Shown: positions 55,522 to 63,656 of the stretch, piece after piece | Layout of the letters: each line of letters opens with the position of its first letter | Numbering within the stretch: the stretch's first letter is position 1 | The notes under the pieces: generated by a model | Told to the model about the DNA's origin: nothing | Seen by the model: only the letters and a program-made list of their open reading frames with translations | The model's database searches: none | Translations under genes and position numbers: made by a program | DNA from: Priestia iocasae | Lineage (GTDB): Bacteria; Bacillota; Bacilli; Bacillales; Bacillaceae_H | NCBI RefSeq assembly: GCF_016909075.1 | Contig: NZ_JAFBFC010000002.1 | Coordinates: 434,001 to 498,000 of the forward strand | Length of the DNA: 64,000 bases | Direction: 5' to 3'

Positions 55522-55902
55522 TTCATACAGTTCTAATGGTAAATCATCTGGATCTGCAAAAAATGTGAACCTTTTCTGTGTGACAGGATCGATGCGAATG
55601 GGTTCAACGATCACTCCCTTTTCTTCTAACTCCCTAACGGCTGCTTCAATATCATCGACTTCAAATGCTAGGTGCCTTAATCCCCTTGCTTCAGGATAAC
55701 TTGGTCGAGGTGGGGTATTTGGAAATGAAAAGAGTTCAATTTGATAATCGTCCCCTATAGCAAGATCTAGCTTATAAGAATCTCGCTCATTGCGATAAAC
55801 CTCTGAAACAACCGATAATCCAAGTGTGTCTACATAAAATTGTTTCGACGTTTCATAGTCCGAGCAAATAATGGCTACATGATGAATTTTGGTAAGCTTC
55901 AT
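55516..55902 (-). CDS. VOC-superfamily protein, YaeR-like
   Basis: A 128-residue glyoxalase/dioxygenase-fold protein with two beta-alpha-beta-beta-beta modules. KIHHVAIICSDYETSKQFYVDTLG, SEVYRNERDSYKLDLAI, QIELFSFPNTPPRPSYPEARGLRHLAFEV and DPDDLPLELYE closely follow E. coli YaeR as I recall it. Metal ligands His8, Glu in IELF, His in LRHLAF and Glu in LELYE are all present. Reaction unknown. Monocistronic. Confidence 0.85.
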   Translation of the reverse strand: MKLTKIHHVAIICSDYETSKQFYVDTLGLSVVSEVYRNERDSYKLDLAIGDDYQIELFSFPNTPPRPSYPEARGLRHLAFEVDDIEAAVRELEEKGVIVEPIRIDPVTQKRFTFFADPDDLPLELYET

Positions 55903-56065
55903 TTAAAATCCTCCAATAAATGGTATGATTCGTTTATCGTACTACAAACAAATGATAACCTGTGAGATTTTTCACTTATGTTGAATCAAAATTTTTTTGT
56001 CACTTTCACAACAAATTTACATGCTCATATTCTATAGTACATTCACCTATAGAGGGGGCTATTTT

Positions 56066-57457
56066 ATGGGAGTTGAATTAACAGCTCTACACTGGATTTA
56101 TGTTTCATTTATTTTTATCATCATTGGGTTTATGGTGATGAGGCGAGATACCAGCTTAGTTTGTATTTCCGGTATCTTCCTCTTAGCAACTACCGCTACT
56201 TCTTCTTTAACAGGTTCTATTAGCGGTGTATTCAATAGCTTTATTTATGCCATTAGCGAACTACTCCCTACCATTCTTATTATCTCGATTATTGTGGCAA
56301 TGAGTAGAGCGATTACCATTGCTGGCGTAAATGACTTGATGGTTGCTCCTTTTACACGATTTATTCGCTCACCAGGCCTTGCTTATTGGACTATTGGGAT
56401 TCTTATGATGGTAATTTCATGGTTTTTCTGGCCTTCACCAGCAGTCGCATTGCTAGGTGCAGTCTTATTACCTGTAGCCATTCGTGCAGGCCTTCCAGCT
56501 TTAGGAGTCGCAATGGCAATGAACTTATTTGGTCATGGAATTGCATTATCAGGAGACTTTATTATTCAAGCTGCTCCAAAACTTACAGCAGATGCGGCAG
56601 GTTTACCTGTTAGTGACGTTATACAAGCAAGCATTCCGTTAGTCTTTACAATGGGAATCGTCACAACCATTGTCGCGTTTTACTTTTTAAAGCGAGACAT
56701 GAAAAATGGTACACTTCCACAAACGACTTCTCCTATCATCCCTACCCCTGACGAAGAACAATCCGTTAGACTTTCTTCAACAGCACAACGGTTCATTGCT
56801 GTCATCATTCCAGTTCTTTTTGCTTTAAACGTCGTTGCTATGTTTCAATTTAATCTTCAAGGTGGAGATGCTACAGCCCTTATTGGTGGAACAGCCGTCT
56901 TCATTTTAATTATTGTTTCATTGATTGCTCATAAGGGAGCAGGTATTGAAAAAACAACTTCTTATTTAATAGAAGGCTTTCAATTCGGATTTAAAGTATT
57001 CGGCCCTGTGATTCCCATCGCTGCATTTTTTTATTTAGGAGACTCTGGTTTTACCACTATTATTGGTGAACACCTTCCAAACGCATCACATGGAATTGTA
57101 AATGACCTAGGTGTCGCACTCGCTTCTGTCGTTCCTCTTAATAGTCAAATTGGTGCCGTTACGTTAACAACAGTAGGTGCCATTACAGGTCTAGATGGGT
57201 CAGGTTTTTCTGGCATTTCCCTCGTTGGTTCCATCGCACAATTGTTTTCTACAGCCATCGGAGCTGGAGCAGCTACTCTTACTGCTTTAGGCCAAGTTGC
57301 AGCCATTTGGGTAGGTGGCGGTACACTTGTTCCATGGGCACTCATCCCAGCCGCTGCGATTTGTGGGGTTGATCCTTTTGAGCTTGCTCGACGTAATCTA
57401 AAGCCTGTTGTGATCGGATTAGTTGTGACAACGATTGTAGCCATGTTTTTAATTTAA
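56066..57457 (+). CDS. yhfA: YhfA-like membrane transporter
   Basis: A 463-residue polytopic protein with about 11-12 helices. ISWFFWPSPAVALLGAVLLPVAIRAGLP and VVPLNSQIGAVTLTTVGAITGLDGSG suggest an ion-transporter-superfamily carrier for organic anions; the substrate is unknown. Start at ATG 56066 behind AGAGGGGG at eight bases; the in-frame extension to 55997 lacks a site. Length equals that remembered for B. subtilis YhfA, which sits beside yhaA (M20 amidohydrolase). A transporter/amidohydrolase pair could import and hydrolyse an N-acyl compound, but each has its own transcription signals. Confidence 0.75.
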   Translation: MGVELTALHWIYVSFIFIIIGFMVMRRDTSLVCISGIFLLATTATSSLTGSISGVFNSFIYAISELLPTILIISIIVAMSRAITIAGVNDLMVAPFTRFIRSPGLAYWTIGILMMVISWFFWPSPAVALLGAVLLPVAIRAGLPALGVAMAMNLFGHGIALSGDFIIQAAPKLTADAAGLPVSDVIQASIPLVFTMGIVTTIVAFYFLKRDMKNGTLPQTTSPIIPTPDEEQSVRLSSTAQRFIAVIIPVLFALNVVAMFQFNLQGGDATALIGGTAVFILIIVSLIAHKGAGIEKTTSYLIEGFQFGFKVFGPVIPIAAFFYLGDSGFTTIIGEHLPNASHGIVNDLGVALASVVPLNSQIGAVTLTTVGAITGLDGSGFSGISLVGSIAQLFSTAIGAGAATLTALGQVAAIWVGGGTLVPWALIPAAAICGVDPFELARRNLKPVVIGLVVTTIVAMFLI

Positions 57458-57463
57458 TAAAAC

Positions 57464-57493
57464 AACCAGCTGAGATGAAACTCTCAGCTGGTT
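57464..57493 (+). terminator. terminator of yhfA
   Basis: AACCAGCTGAGA pairs with TCTCAGCTGGTT around TGAAAC, 8 bp after the stop; the tail is TTTGATTG. Confidence 0.8.
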
Positions 57494-57801
57494 TGATTGA
57501 TTGAATATGAAGATGATCAGACTATAGACAATCGTTCCAACCAACGTTGCTATAGCTGTAAGCATCATAACTTTTGGATTTTGGACTTATACTTCGCTCT
57601 TTTTTACTCATTTAATTCTACATTTATTAAGTATGTAGTACGCGCTTAACAGCAATGTAAATTCTTCACAATATCGTTTTTCCATCTTTCTTTTTTATAC
57701 TAAAGTGATATAATAATGAAAAATGTCAAATAATTCAATCAATAAAACCTTCAATTAAAGATTTTCGACACTAAAAGAAAATAAAAAAGGAGAATTTGTT
57801 T
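57494..57801. other. intergenic region between yhfA and yhaA
   Basis: About 310 bp without a supported gene. The right part carries likely yhaA promoter sequence (GATATAATAATG near 57707-57718) and an A/T-rich leader. On the minus strand a 39-codon ORF with one hydrophobic segment begins near 57568 but has no ribosome-binding site and would run through the yhfA terminator, so it is not called. Confidence 0.5.
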
Positions 57802-59010
57802 ATGCTATCTCGATTATATGCGGAACTAGAAAAACGGTATGACGAAATGGTTGAAATTCGTCGCTATCTTCATCAATATCCTGAGATTTCGTTTAAAGAA
57901 TTCCAAACAGCTGCCTATATTCGCTCATTTTACGAAAAGCTAGGCATACCAGTACGCAGTCAAGTAGGCGGGAATGGTTTAGTCGTAACTATTAAAGGTA
58001 GCAAACCTGGAAAAACCGTTGCGCTTCGTGCAGATTTCGATGCGTTAGCTATACAAGATGAAAAAGACGTACCTTACAAATCGACGGTTCCAGGTGTTTC
58101 TCATGCTTGTGGACACGATGGGCATACGGCAACTCTTCTTGTTTTAGGAAAAACATTATATAAAATGAAAGACGATATTGAAGGAACCATTGTACTTATT
58201 CATCAACATGCAGAAGAGTTCGCTCCTGGAGGGGCAAAAGCTATGATTGAAGATGGATGCCTCGATAATGTAGACGCTATTTTCGGCACTCATTTATGGT
58301 CAATGACACCAACAGGAACCATTCAATATCGTTCAGGACCTGTGATGGCAGCAGCAGATCGCTTTGAGATTACGGTAAAGGGATCGGGTGGTCACGGTGC
58401 TCAACCACATAAAACGAAAGATGCCATTGTGATTGGTGCACAGTTAGTCGGAAATCTTCAACAAATTGTGAGTCGCCGCGTAAATCCACTTGAATCAGCC
58501 GTTGTGTCAGTTGGTTCATTTGTTGCAGAAAATGCGTTTAACGTTATTGCAGATTCAGCTCGTTTGATTGGGACAGTGAGAACATTCAATGAAGATATAC
58601 GCAATGATATTGAACAGGAAATTGGGCGCATCGTTCAAGGCACTTGTTTAACAGCAGATGCAACTTATGAATATAATTTCTATCGTGGGTACCCTGCTGT
58701 CGTTAATCATGAAGACGAAACAGAATTTGCAGTAAGAGTCGCAAAAGACGTACCTGGCGTTCAATTGTTAGAAGAAACAGAGCCTCACATGGGCGGTGAA
58801 GACTTCGCCTACTATTTACAACACACAAAAGGTACGTTCTTCTTTACAGGTGCCAAACCAAAAAACGTAGAAAATCCCTACCCTCATCATCATCCAAAAT
58901 TTGATTTTGATGAACATGCAATGTTAATTGCCGCAAACACTCTCGGCTCTTTGGCACTTAACTATTTAGAGCAAAATAAAACGGTAAAAGAAGCCGCTAA
59001 AATGAAATAA
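57802..59010 (+). CDS. yhaA: M20 family amidohydrolase YhaA
   Basis: A 402-residue metal-dependent amidohydrolase of the M20D type. Metal and catalytic motifs: HACGHDGHTA near residue 100, HQHAEEFAPGGA near residue 135, GSGGHGAQPH in the lid domain and PHMGGEDFAYY near residue 330. Such enzymes remove acyl groups from N-acyl amino acids or related conjugates. Start at ATG 57802, eight bases after AAAGGAG; an upstream TTG in frame is discarded. Position between yhfA and ecsC matches B. subtilis yhaA. Confidence 0.9.
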   Translation: MLSRLYAELEKRYDEMVEIRRYLHQYPEISFKEFQTAAYIRSFYEKLGIPVRSQVGGNGLVVTIKGSKPGKTVALRADFDALAIQDEKDVPYKSTVPGVSHACGHDGHTATLLVLGKTLYKMKDDIEGTIVLIHQHAEEFAPGGAKAMIEDGCLDNVDAIFGTHLWSMTPTGTIQYRSGPVMAAADRFEITVKGSGGHGAQPHKTKDAIVIGAQLVGNLQQIVSRRVNPLESAVVSVGSFVAENAFNVIADSARLIGTVRTFNEDIRNDIEQEIGRIVQGTCLTADATYEYNFYRGYPAVVNHEDETEFAVRVAKDVPGVQLLEETEPHMGGEDFAYYLQHTKGTFFFTGAKPKNVENPYPHHHPKFDFDEHAMLIAANTLGSLALNYLEQNKTVKEAAKMK

Positions 59011-59018
59011 TAGTCAAT

Positions 59019-59076
59019 AAAAAACCTCCTGTCTTTATCCACAGATTTACTGGATTTAATCGTCAGGAGGTTTTTT
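59019..59076 (+). terminator. terminator of yhaA
   Basis: 13-bp perfect arms AAAAAACCTCCTG (59019-59031) and complement (59064-59076) with a 32-nt A/T-rich loop. Confidence 0.78.
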
Positions 59077-59136
59077 GGAACTTTCTTTTTTATTTCACGT
59101 AATACTTATTATGACGAATATAAAGGGTGAACCCTC

Positions 59137-59856
59137 ATGTTAGTATATGAACAAAAAGTATTAAGTGAAGCAGAACATTGGCAAGCTAAAATGGTAAGAC
59201 GCTCTTCTATGTTTGAACGTGCCGCTAAAAATTGGCAAACAAAAATCAATGAAAAAATCCCTGATAAAATTCATAGCATCGTGACAGAAAGCATTAAAAA
59301 GATGGTACAAACCACAATTATCGGCTCTAACCTTACAACAAAGAAGAGGGAACAAGGTAACGTATCATTTGAAGAAAGAGAAGAACATGTTCGAAAAATA
59401 ATAACCCAATATAAGCGAACAGCAGCCTTAGAAGGTGCAGGTACAGGCGCTGGAGGACTGTTACTAGGAGCAGTAGATTTCCCATTGCTTTTATCCATTA
59501 AAATAAAGTGCTTATTTGACATTGCTTCTATTTATGGGTATGACATCAAAAACATCGAAGAGCGTGTGTACATTTTATACATTTTCCATTTAGCTTTTTG
59601 TAGTGATGAGCATCGAGAACAAATTTTTCACTTATTAGAGAAGTGGAATGAACAAAAAAAGCTCGTTCAAGATATTGATTGGCAAACGTTTCAACAAGAA
59701 TACCGTGATTATATCGACTTAGTAAAAATGCTACAGCTTATGCCTGGACTCGGAGCAGTTGTCGGTGCTTATGCAAACTATCAGTTATTAGATCATTTAG
59801 GTGAAGTGGCTATGAACGTGTATCGTTTACGCGCTTTAAAATATGACCGTTATTAA
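59137..59856 (+). CDS. ecsC: EcsC family protein
   Basis: A 239-residue protein of the EcsC family. The conserved centre reads RTAALEGAGTGAGGLLLGAVDFPLLLSIKIKCLFDIASIYGYD near residues 90-135, with a hydrophobic stretch that may touch the membrane, and MPGLGAVVGAYANYQLLDHLGEVAMNVYRLR at the end. Function unknown; in B. subtilis it is the third gene of ecsABC, whereas here it is on the opposite strand, converging on ecsB. AAAGGGTG precedes the ATG. Confidence 0.88.
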   Translation: MLVYEQKVLSEAEHWQAKMVRRSSMFERAAKNWQTKINEKIPDKIHSIVTESIKKMVQTTIIGSNLTTKKREQGNVSFEEREEHVRKIITQYKRTAALEGAGTGAGGLLLGAVDFPLLLSIKIKCLFDIASIYGYDIKNIEERVYILYIFHLAFCSDEHREQIFHLLEKWNEQKKLVQDIDWQTFQQEYRDYIDLVKMLQLMPGLGAVVGAYANYQLLDHLGEVAMNVYRLRALKYDRY

Positions 59857-59859
59857 AGA

Positions 59860-59896
59860 AGCCCAACACATATAGACGTGTTGGGCTGTTTGTTTC
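59860..59896. terminator. bidirectional terminator, ecsC / ecsB
   Basis: AGCCCAACAC (59860-59869) pairs perfectly with GTGTTGGGCT (59878-59887) around an 8-nt loop, followed by GTTTGTTTC. Confidence 0.82.
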
Positions 59897-59897
59897 T

Positions 59898-61103
59898 TTA
59901 TGATAGTTTTCGCTGTACATAGACCGTAGTAAATAATTGAATAAATACCACCCCAACAACAGCTGTTATCATCGCTACCATGATAGTTGAAAAAGTTAGA
60001 AAAATGACAAAGACTGTCAGTTGAACAAGTAACGCTTTTCTTAGAACAGCTAGGAACGCTTTTTTGCTTATACGTTCATCCACCGGGTAAAGCGACACCC
60101 AAATGATATGACGATGATGCCTCCATAATGGAATGGTTTGAAAGCCTGTGGCATATATCACAAATAAAGCAATGACAATATTGCCATATTGAAAGGGCGT
60201 CACTACTAATAACAAAATACCGATTGCCGTTAAGCGAGCAAGTAAGCCAAGATAGTCCCCAGCTCGTAAGAACGTTCGCACGTATAAATAGTCATATGTA
60301 GCTGATTTTGTAAAAGAAATACGCGCTAACAACCAGTCTAAGTATTTTCTTCGTTTTACATTTTCTTTTACCTGCGGAACGTCTGTAAACAAATTCGCTA
60401 AGCGATAAAACATCGCCATTCTTCGCTCTTCTGCATCAACTAATCTCTCCCATTTTAACGGCTTTTTAGTCGTTAATGCTCGGTAATAAAAAGCAAGTCC
60501 AATGATGATTGCAGCGGTTGCAATGGCAAATACCAGATGAGCCTTTACAAATAGAAAATAAGCAAACGAGCTATTTAAGAAGAAGCGAACAAGAAAATCA
60601 ATCACTTTAGCCATAGACTCTTCAAAATAGGTAGCCCACCAACTCATCGCCATGTTTAATACCTTTAATGCTAAAAATAGTAGAAGGAACGTAAAGATGA
60701 CGCTGTAAGGTTCACCTGACGACTTCACATAAAGAGGTGCTAAAGCCGCTGTTACGACTAACAGCACATATAGCTGAATAAGAAAGCTAAATCTAAATGC
60801 TTTTTTAAAATATGGGCGTAGCTTCGTTTCCATCGGTAATAAAAACACTAAATCAGCACGTTTTAACAGCGTTTGCACAGGACTGTTCGTTACGACAAGT
60901 CCAATAATAACGGCCATAACCATTGCAGCTGGAAAATGTGGCGAGAGCACTTCAAGCCACTGCTGATAATAGTATGCACCTGCTCCTAAAACAAACAATA
61001 AAACAAACTTTAAGTGATCATTTAAAATGTATTTTATGTATTTTCTTATATCGGTTAGAAATTGTTGAAATCGTTGCTTCCACAACATTTCGACATTATT
61101 CAT
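59898..61103 (-). CDS. ecsB: ABC transporter membrane subunit EcsB
   Basis: A 401-residue protein with about ten membrane helices and a large basic cytoplasmic loop (VDAEERRMAMFYRLANLFTDVPQVKENVKRRKYLDWLLARI). It is the permease partner of EcsA. In B. subtilis and S. aureus, Ecs affects protein secretion, regulated intramembrane proteolysis and competence; what it moves is not settled. It overlaps ecsA by 8 bp, so the two are translated as a pair. Confidence 0.93.
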   Translation of the reverse strand: MNNVEMLWKQRFQQFLTDIRKYIKYILNDHLKFVLLFVLGAGAYYYQQWLEVLSPHFPAAMVMAVIIGLVVTNSPVQTLLKRADLVFLLPMETKLRPYFKKAFRFSFLIQLYVLLVVTAALAPLYVKSSGEPYSVIFTFLLLFLALKVLNMAMSWWATYFEESMAKVIDFLVRFFLNSSFAYFLFVKAHLVFAIATAAIIIGLAFYYRALTTKKPLKWERLVDAEERRMAMFYRLANLFTDVPQVKENVKRRKYLDWLLARISFTKSATYDYLYVRTFLRAGDYLGLLARLTAIGILLLVVTPFQYGNIVIALFVIYATGFQTIPLWRHHRHIIWVSLYPVDERISKKAFLAVLRKALLVQLTVFVIFLTFSTIMVAMITAVVGVVFIQLFTTVYVQRKLS

Positions 61104-61839
61104 ACGCTTCTTCCTTTGTTAATTGAATATAGATCTCATCGAGTGTAGCATTCGGCATTTGAAATTCATTCTGTAGCTCTTGTAACGTTCCGTGTGCACG
61201 TACTTCTCCATTATGTAAAATGACAAAACGGTCACAATATCGTTCAGCCGTTGCCAAAATGTGAGTAGACATTAAAATTCCCGCACCTTGTTTTTTCATG
61301 TCATTCATTAAATCAAGCAATGATTGAATCCCTAAAGGATCAAGTCCTAAAAATGGTTCATCAATAATATAAAGAGAAGGCTGAACAAGGAATGCACACA
61401 TAATCATTACTTTTTGTTTCATCCCTTTTGAGAAGTGAGCAGGAAACCACTTTAGCTTTTTATCCATGCGAAATTCTTTTAGTAAAGGCTGTAACCTTTT
61501 TTCATACGTTTCTTTGTCTAATCCATAGGCCATTGCCGTCATTTCTAAATGTTCTTTTAACGTTAATTCATCATATAAAACGGGTGTTTCAGGAATAAAT
61601 GTAAACTGTGAACGATAGCTTGTTGGATCTTTATCAAATGTTTTTCCATTAATGGAGACCGTTCCTTTTTTAGCCTCCATTAACCCAATAATATGCTTAA
61701 TTGTTGTACTCTTACCAGCTCCATTTAAGCCAATGAGACCGACAAGTTCACCTTTTTGCACGTTAAACGATACGTCTTTTAAGACAGGTGTTTTCGTATA
61801 TCCACCTGTTACACTTGTTAATTGCAGTAAAGAGCTCAT
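61096..61839 (-). CDS. ecsA: ABC transporter ATPase EcsA
   Basis: A 247-residue ATP-binding subunit: Walker A GLNGAGKST near residue 37, signature FSKGMKQKVM (a K replaces the usual G of LSGGQ), Walker B LYIIDEPFLGLDP, switch His in MSTHIL. Start at ATG 61839, six bases after AAGGAG; an in-frame start at 61863 would add 8 residues without a site. First gene of ecsAB; an extended -10 element lies about 55 bp upstream. Confidence 0.93.
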   Translation of the reverse strand: MSSLLQLTSVTGGYTKTPVLKDVSFNVQKGELVGLIGLNGAGKSTTIKHIIGLMEAKKGTVSINGKTFDKDPTSYRSQFTFIPETPVLYDELTLKEHLEMTAMAYGLDKETYEKRLQPLLKEFRMDKKLKWFPAHFSKGMKQKVMIMCAFLVQPSLYIIDEPFLGLDPLGIQSLLDLMNDMKKQGAGILMSTHILATAERYCDRFVILHNGEVRAHGTLQELQNEFQMPNATLDEIYIQLTKEEAYE

Positions 61840-61892
61840 CCTTTTCTCCTTTTCTACATCCATTAGTTTCTTTTCATGTTCTATTCGAGTTT

Positions 61893-61901
61893 ATTGTATC
61901 A
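61893..61901 (-). promoter_or_regulatory. extended -10 promoter of ecsA
   Basis: Minus-strand TGATACAAT (TGn plus TACAAT) with no clear -35; two direct TATCGAAA copies lie upstream near 61907-61936. Confidence 0.5.
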
Positions 61902-62119
61902 AATCTTTCGATAATACACATTTTTTTCGATATTCTCCCTCTTAAACCCCTTTTTTATCTAACGAAGCATCTCTCTTGTTTTAAATGATTCGCCACCTTG
62001 TTAAAAAAGATAAATTTTCCAGAATATCTTTTTCAGCTTCGGACATTCTAAATAAGGAAGAAGGGAAACACGCAACTGAGTGATCAATTGTAGTGATTCA
62101 AAAGCTTCATAAAAATGGA
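61902..62119. other. gene-free interval upstream of ecsA
   Basis: Part of a 712-bp stretch (61840-62551) between ecsA and hit. A/T-rich, no RNA gene or riboswitch recognised in this left third. A 67-codon minus-strand ORF (62001-62204) has no ribosome-binding site or recognisable domain and is not called. Confidence 0.45.
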
Positions 62120-62403
62120 ATGAGGTGTCTACAGCAGGCATTTTTATCCGCAATAAAACTTTATAATGTACGTTACCTAATAAGGGGATGGTAATCATGA
62201 ACAAAGTGAGAAAACATTAGGTAGACAACAATGTTCATTTATTACAGTGTAAATGAGGTGTTTGTCAAAGACCGCAGAACAATATTGTTCAAAAAATGAG
62301 ATACTCACACTATTGCTTAAATGAGGTGTTTGTCAAGGACAGTTACCGAAGTATTCAAGCAAAAGTAAAAATGTAAATGAGGTGTTCCCTAAACGTAATA
62401 TAA
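62120..62403 (+). repeat. four AATGAGGTGT repeats, each opening a Met-Arg-Cys micro-ORF
   Basis: AATGAGGTGT occurs with its ATG at 62120, 62253, 62321 and 62377. The middle two copies are identical over TAAATGAGGTGTTTGTCAA (62250 and 62318); the last three all begin TAAATGAGGTGTT. The ORFs they open are 24, 23, 15 and 8 codons (ends 62194, 62324, 62368 and 62403). The second stop overlaps the third start as ATGA. A further 7-codon ORF with an AAGGGG site lies at 62197-62220. None of the four repeat ORFs has an ordinary Shine-Dalgarno sequence, so they may equally be repeated protein-binding or RNA motifs. A 14-bp palindrome GAACAATATTGTTC (62277-62290) lies inside. Confidence 0.5.
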
Positions 62404-62478
62404 TGTTTTAGAAGCTCTCGACCAACCCTTCTTCGATCGGGCAGGATGCATCATCGATTGCATCCTGTCTTTTCTTTT
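62399..62478 (+). ncRNA. candidate short RNA or hit leader with terminator
   Basis: TATAAT at 62399-62404 lies 13 bp after the last AATGAGGTGT repeat. A strong Rho-independent terminator follows: arms 62441-62450 and 62459-62468, loop TCATCGAT, then CTTTTCTTTT. A transcript from about 62411 would be near 68 nt, with a C-rich CCAACCC single strand near 62422. There is no convincing -35. It could instead be an attenuator in front of hit, which starts 74 bp downstream. Confidence 0.4.
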
Positions 62479-62551
62479 GTCTTCTTTTCTTCCTATACCT
62501 TTTATGTGGTAAAATAATGAATAAGAAATGAAAGTTGAAAGGATGAAGCAG

Positions 62552-62983
62552 ATGAGTCATGTAGAAGAAAACTGTATCTTTTGTAAGATTATTCGCGGTG
62601 AAATTCCAAGTGCAAAAGTATTCGAAAATGAGCACGTACTAGCTTTTCTAGATATTAGCCAAGTAACAAAAGGACATACACTTGTGATTCCGAAATTACA
62701 TAAAAAGGACCTTTTTGAGTTAACTCCAGAAGTCGCAAGTAACTTATTTGAAGTAGTCCCTAAAATTGCAAATGCTATTAAAGAAGAATACAATCCTGTA
62801 GGTCTCAACCTTCTTAACAATAACGGTGAAAAAGCTGGACAATCTGTGTTTCATTTTCATATGCATCTTATTCCTCGCTACGGTCAAGGAGATGGCTTTG
62901 GTGCCGTTTGGAAAGAGCATACAAGTGAATACACACCTGAAAAACTACAAGAGATTGCAGCGGGTATTTCAAAGCATCTATAA
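62552..62983 (+). CDS. hit: HIT family protein Hit
   Basis: A 143-residue histidine-triad hydrolase. HFHMHLIPRY near residue 97 is the HxHxHxx catalytic motif; the N-terminal CIFCKIIRGEIPSAKVFENEHVLAFLDI carries the zinc Cys pair. These proteins hydrolyse nucleoside phosphoramidates or acyl-adenylates. Start at ATG 62552 behind AAAGG; the in-frame ATG 62528 would extend through that site. TGGTAAAAT near 62508 is a likely extended -10. Divergent from ecsA as in B. subtilis. Confidence 0.92.
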   Translation: MSHVEENCIFCKIIRGEIPSAKVFENEHVLAFLDISQVTKGHTLVIPKLHKKDLFELTPEVASNLFEVVPKIANAIKEEYNPVGLNLLNNNGEKAGQSVFHFHMHLIPRYGQGDGFGAVWKEHTSEYTPEKLQEIAAGISKHL

Positions 62984-62987
62984 GTAT

Positions 62988-63021
62988 AAAAAAGAGTGAC
63001 AGAAACCTGTCACTCTTTTTT
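62988..63021. terminator. bidirectional terminator, hit / GNAT gene
   Basis: 15-bp perfect arms AAAAAAGAGTGACAG (62988-63002) and complement (63007-63021) around AAAC; overlaps the end of the GNAT gene. Confidence 0.9.
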
Positions 63022-63456
63022 CAGCAGCATGTCAATATGAGGAATGCCATCTTCTAAGTATTCCTTTGAAATTTGCTTGAACCCAAAAGACTCATAAAAA
63101 TCTTGAAGATAGCTCTGCGCTTGAATTTTCACCGTCGTTTCATTCAATTCTTCATGGAGAAACGCTAGCCCTCTACTTACTAACTCCTGTCCAAGTCCCG
63201 TCCGTCTGTACGAAGGATGAACAATAATTCGACCGAGTGATGCTTCACTGTAGCTAACGCCTTTTGGCAACACTCGTAAATAAGCCACAATCTCTTCTTT
63301 TTCTTTTTTAAATACGTGATAAGACGGAATATCCTTTCCATCCACTTCGTTATACGGACAATTTTGTTCAACGACAAACACATTGGTTCTCGCTTGTAAA
63401 ATTGCATAAAGCTCCCGTAATGTTAACTCATCGAACTGCTTTATGACCCAACTCAT
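63010..63456 (-). CDS. GNAT acetyltransferase, ElaA-like
   Basis: A 148-residue ElaA-type N-acetyltransferase. The N-terminus LRELYAILQARTNVFVVEQNCPYNEVDGKD is specific to ElaA; the acetyl-CoA loop GRIIVHPSYRRTGLGQELV (RxxGxG/A type) is near residue 75; FYESFGFKQISKEYLEDGIPHIDM closes the fold. Target unknown. AAGGAG precedes the ATG. The stop lies within the shared terminator. Confidence 0.85.
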   Translation of the reverse strand: MSWVIKQFDELTLRELYAILQARTNVFVVEQNCPYNEVDGKDIPSYHVFKKEKEEIVAYLRVLPKGVSYSEASLGRIIVHPSYRRTGLGQELVSRGLAFLHEELNETTVKIQAQSYLQDFYESFGFKQISKEYLEDGIPHIDMLLKKE

Positions 63457-63547
63457 TTTCTTCTCCTTATTTCATTAAAGATAGGTTATGTAGACCATCA
63501 TAGCCGACTGTTTATTGTATGACAAGTTATGTAGATTCACTAGTGTA

Positions 63548-63562
63548 AATTTTTTAAAAATT
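63548..63562. promoter_or_regulatory. CodY-like box upstream of serC
   Basis: AATTTTTTAAAAATT matches 13 of 15 positions of the CodY consensus. It lies 95 bp before the serC start. Control of serine synthesis by CodY would be reasonable, but A-T composition makes chance matches common. Confidence 0.35.
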
Positions 63563-63656
63563 AACACATTAAACAGAGGTTTCATGATAGGATAAGAATA
63601 TTCATTTTTCACTACGATATAAATTTTAATGGATTATTTGGAGGAGGTTTTTTGTA

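Noticed and set aside
57449-57568. 39-codon minus-strand ORF with one hydrophobic segment between yhfA and yhaA
   Set aside because: No ribosome-binding site, and it would read through the yhfA terminator and stop codon.
62001-62204. 67-codon minus-strand ORF upstream of ecsA
   Set aside because: No ribosome-binding site and no recognisable family; composition matches the A/T-rich intergenic DNA.
62250-62390. CRISPR array
   Set aside because: The three best repeats are only partly identical, spacers differ in length (about 49 and 37 nt) and no cas genes are present.
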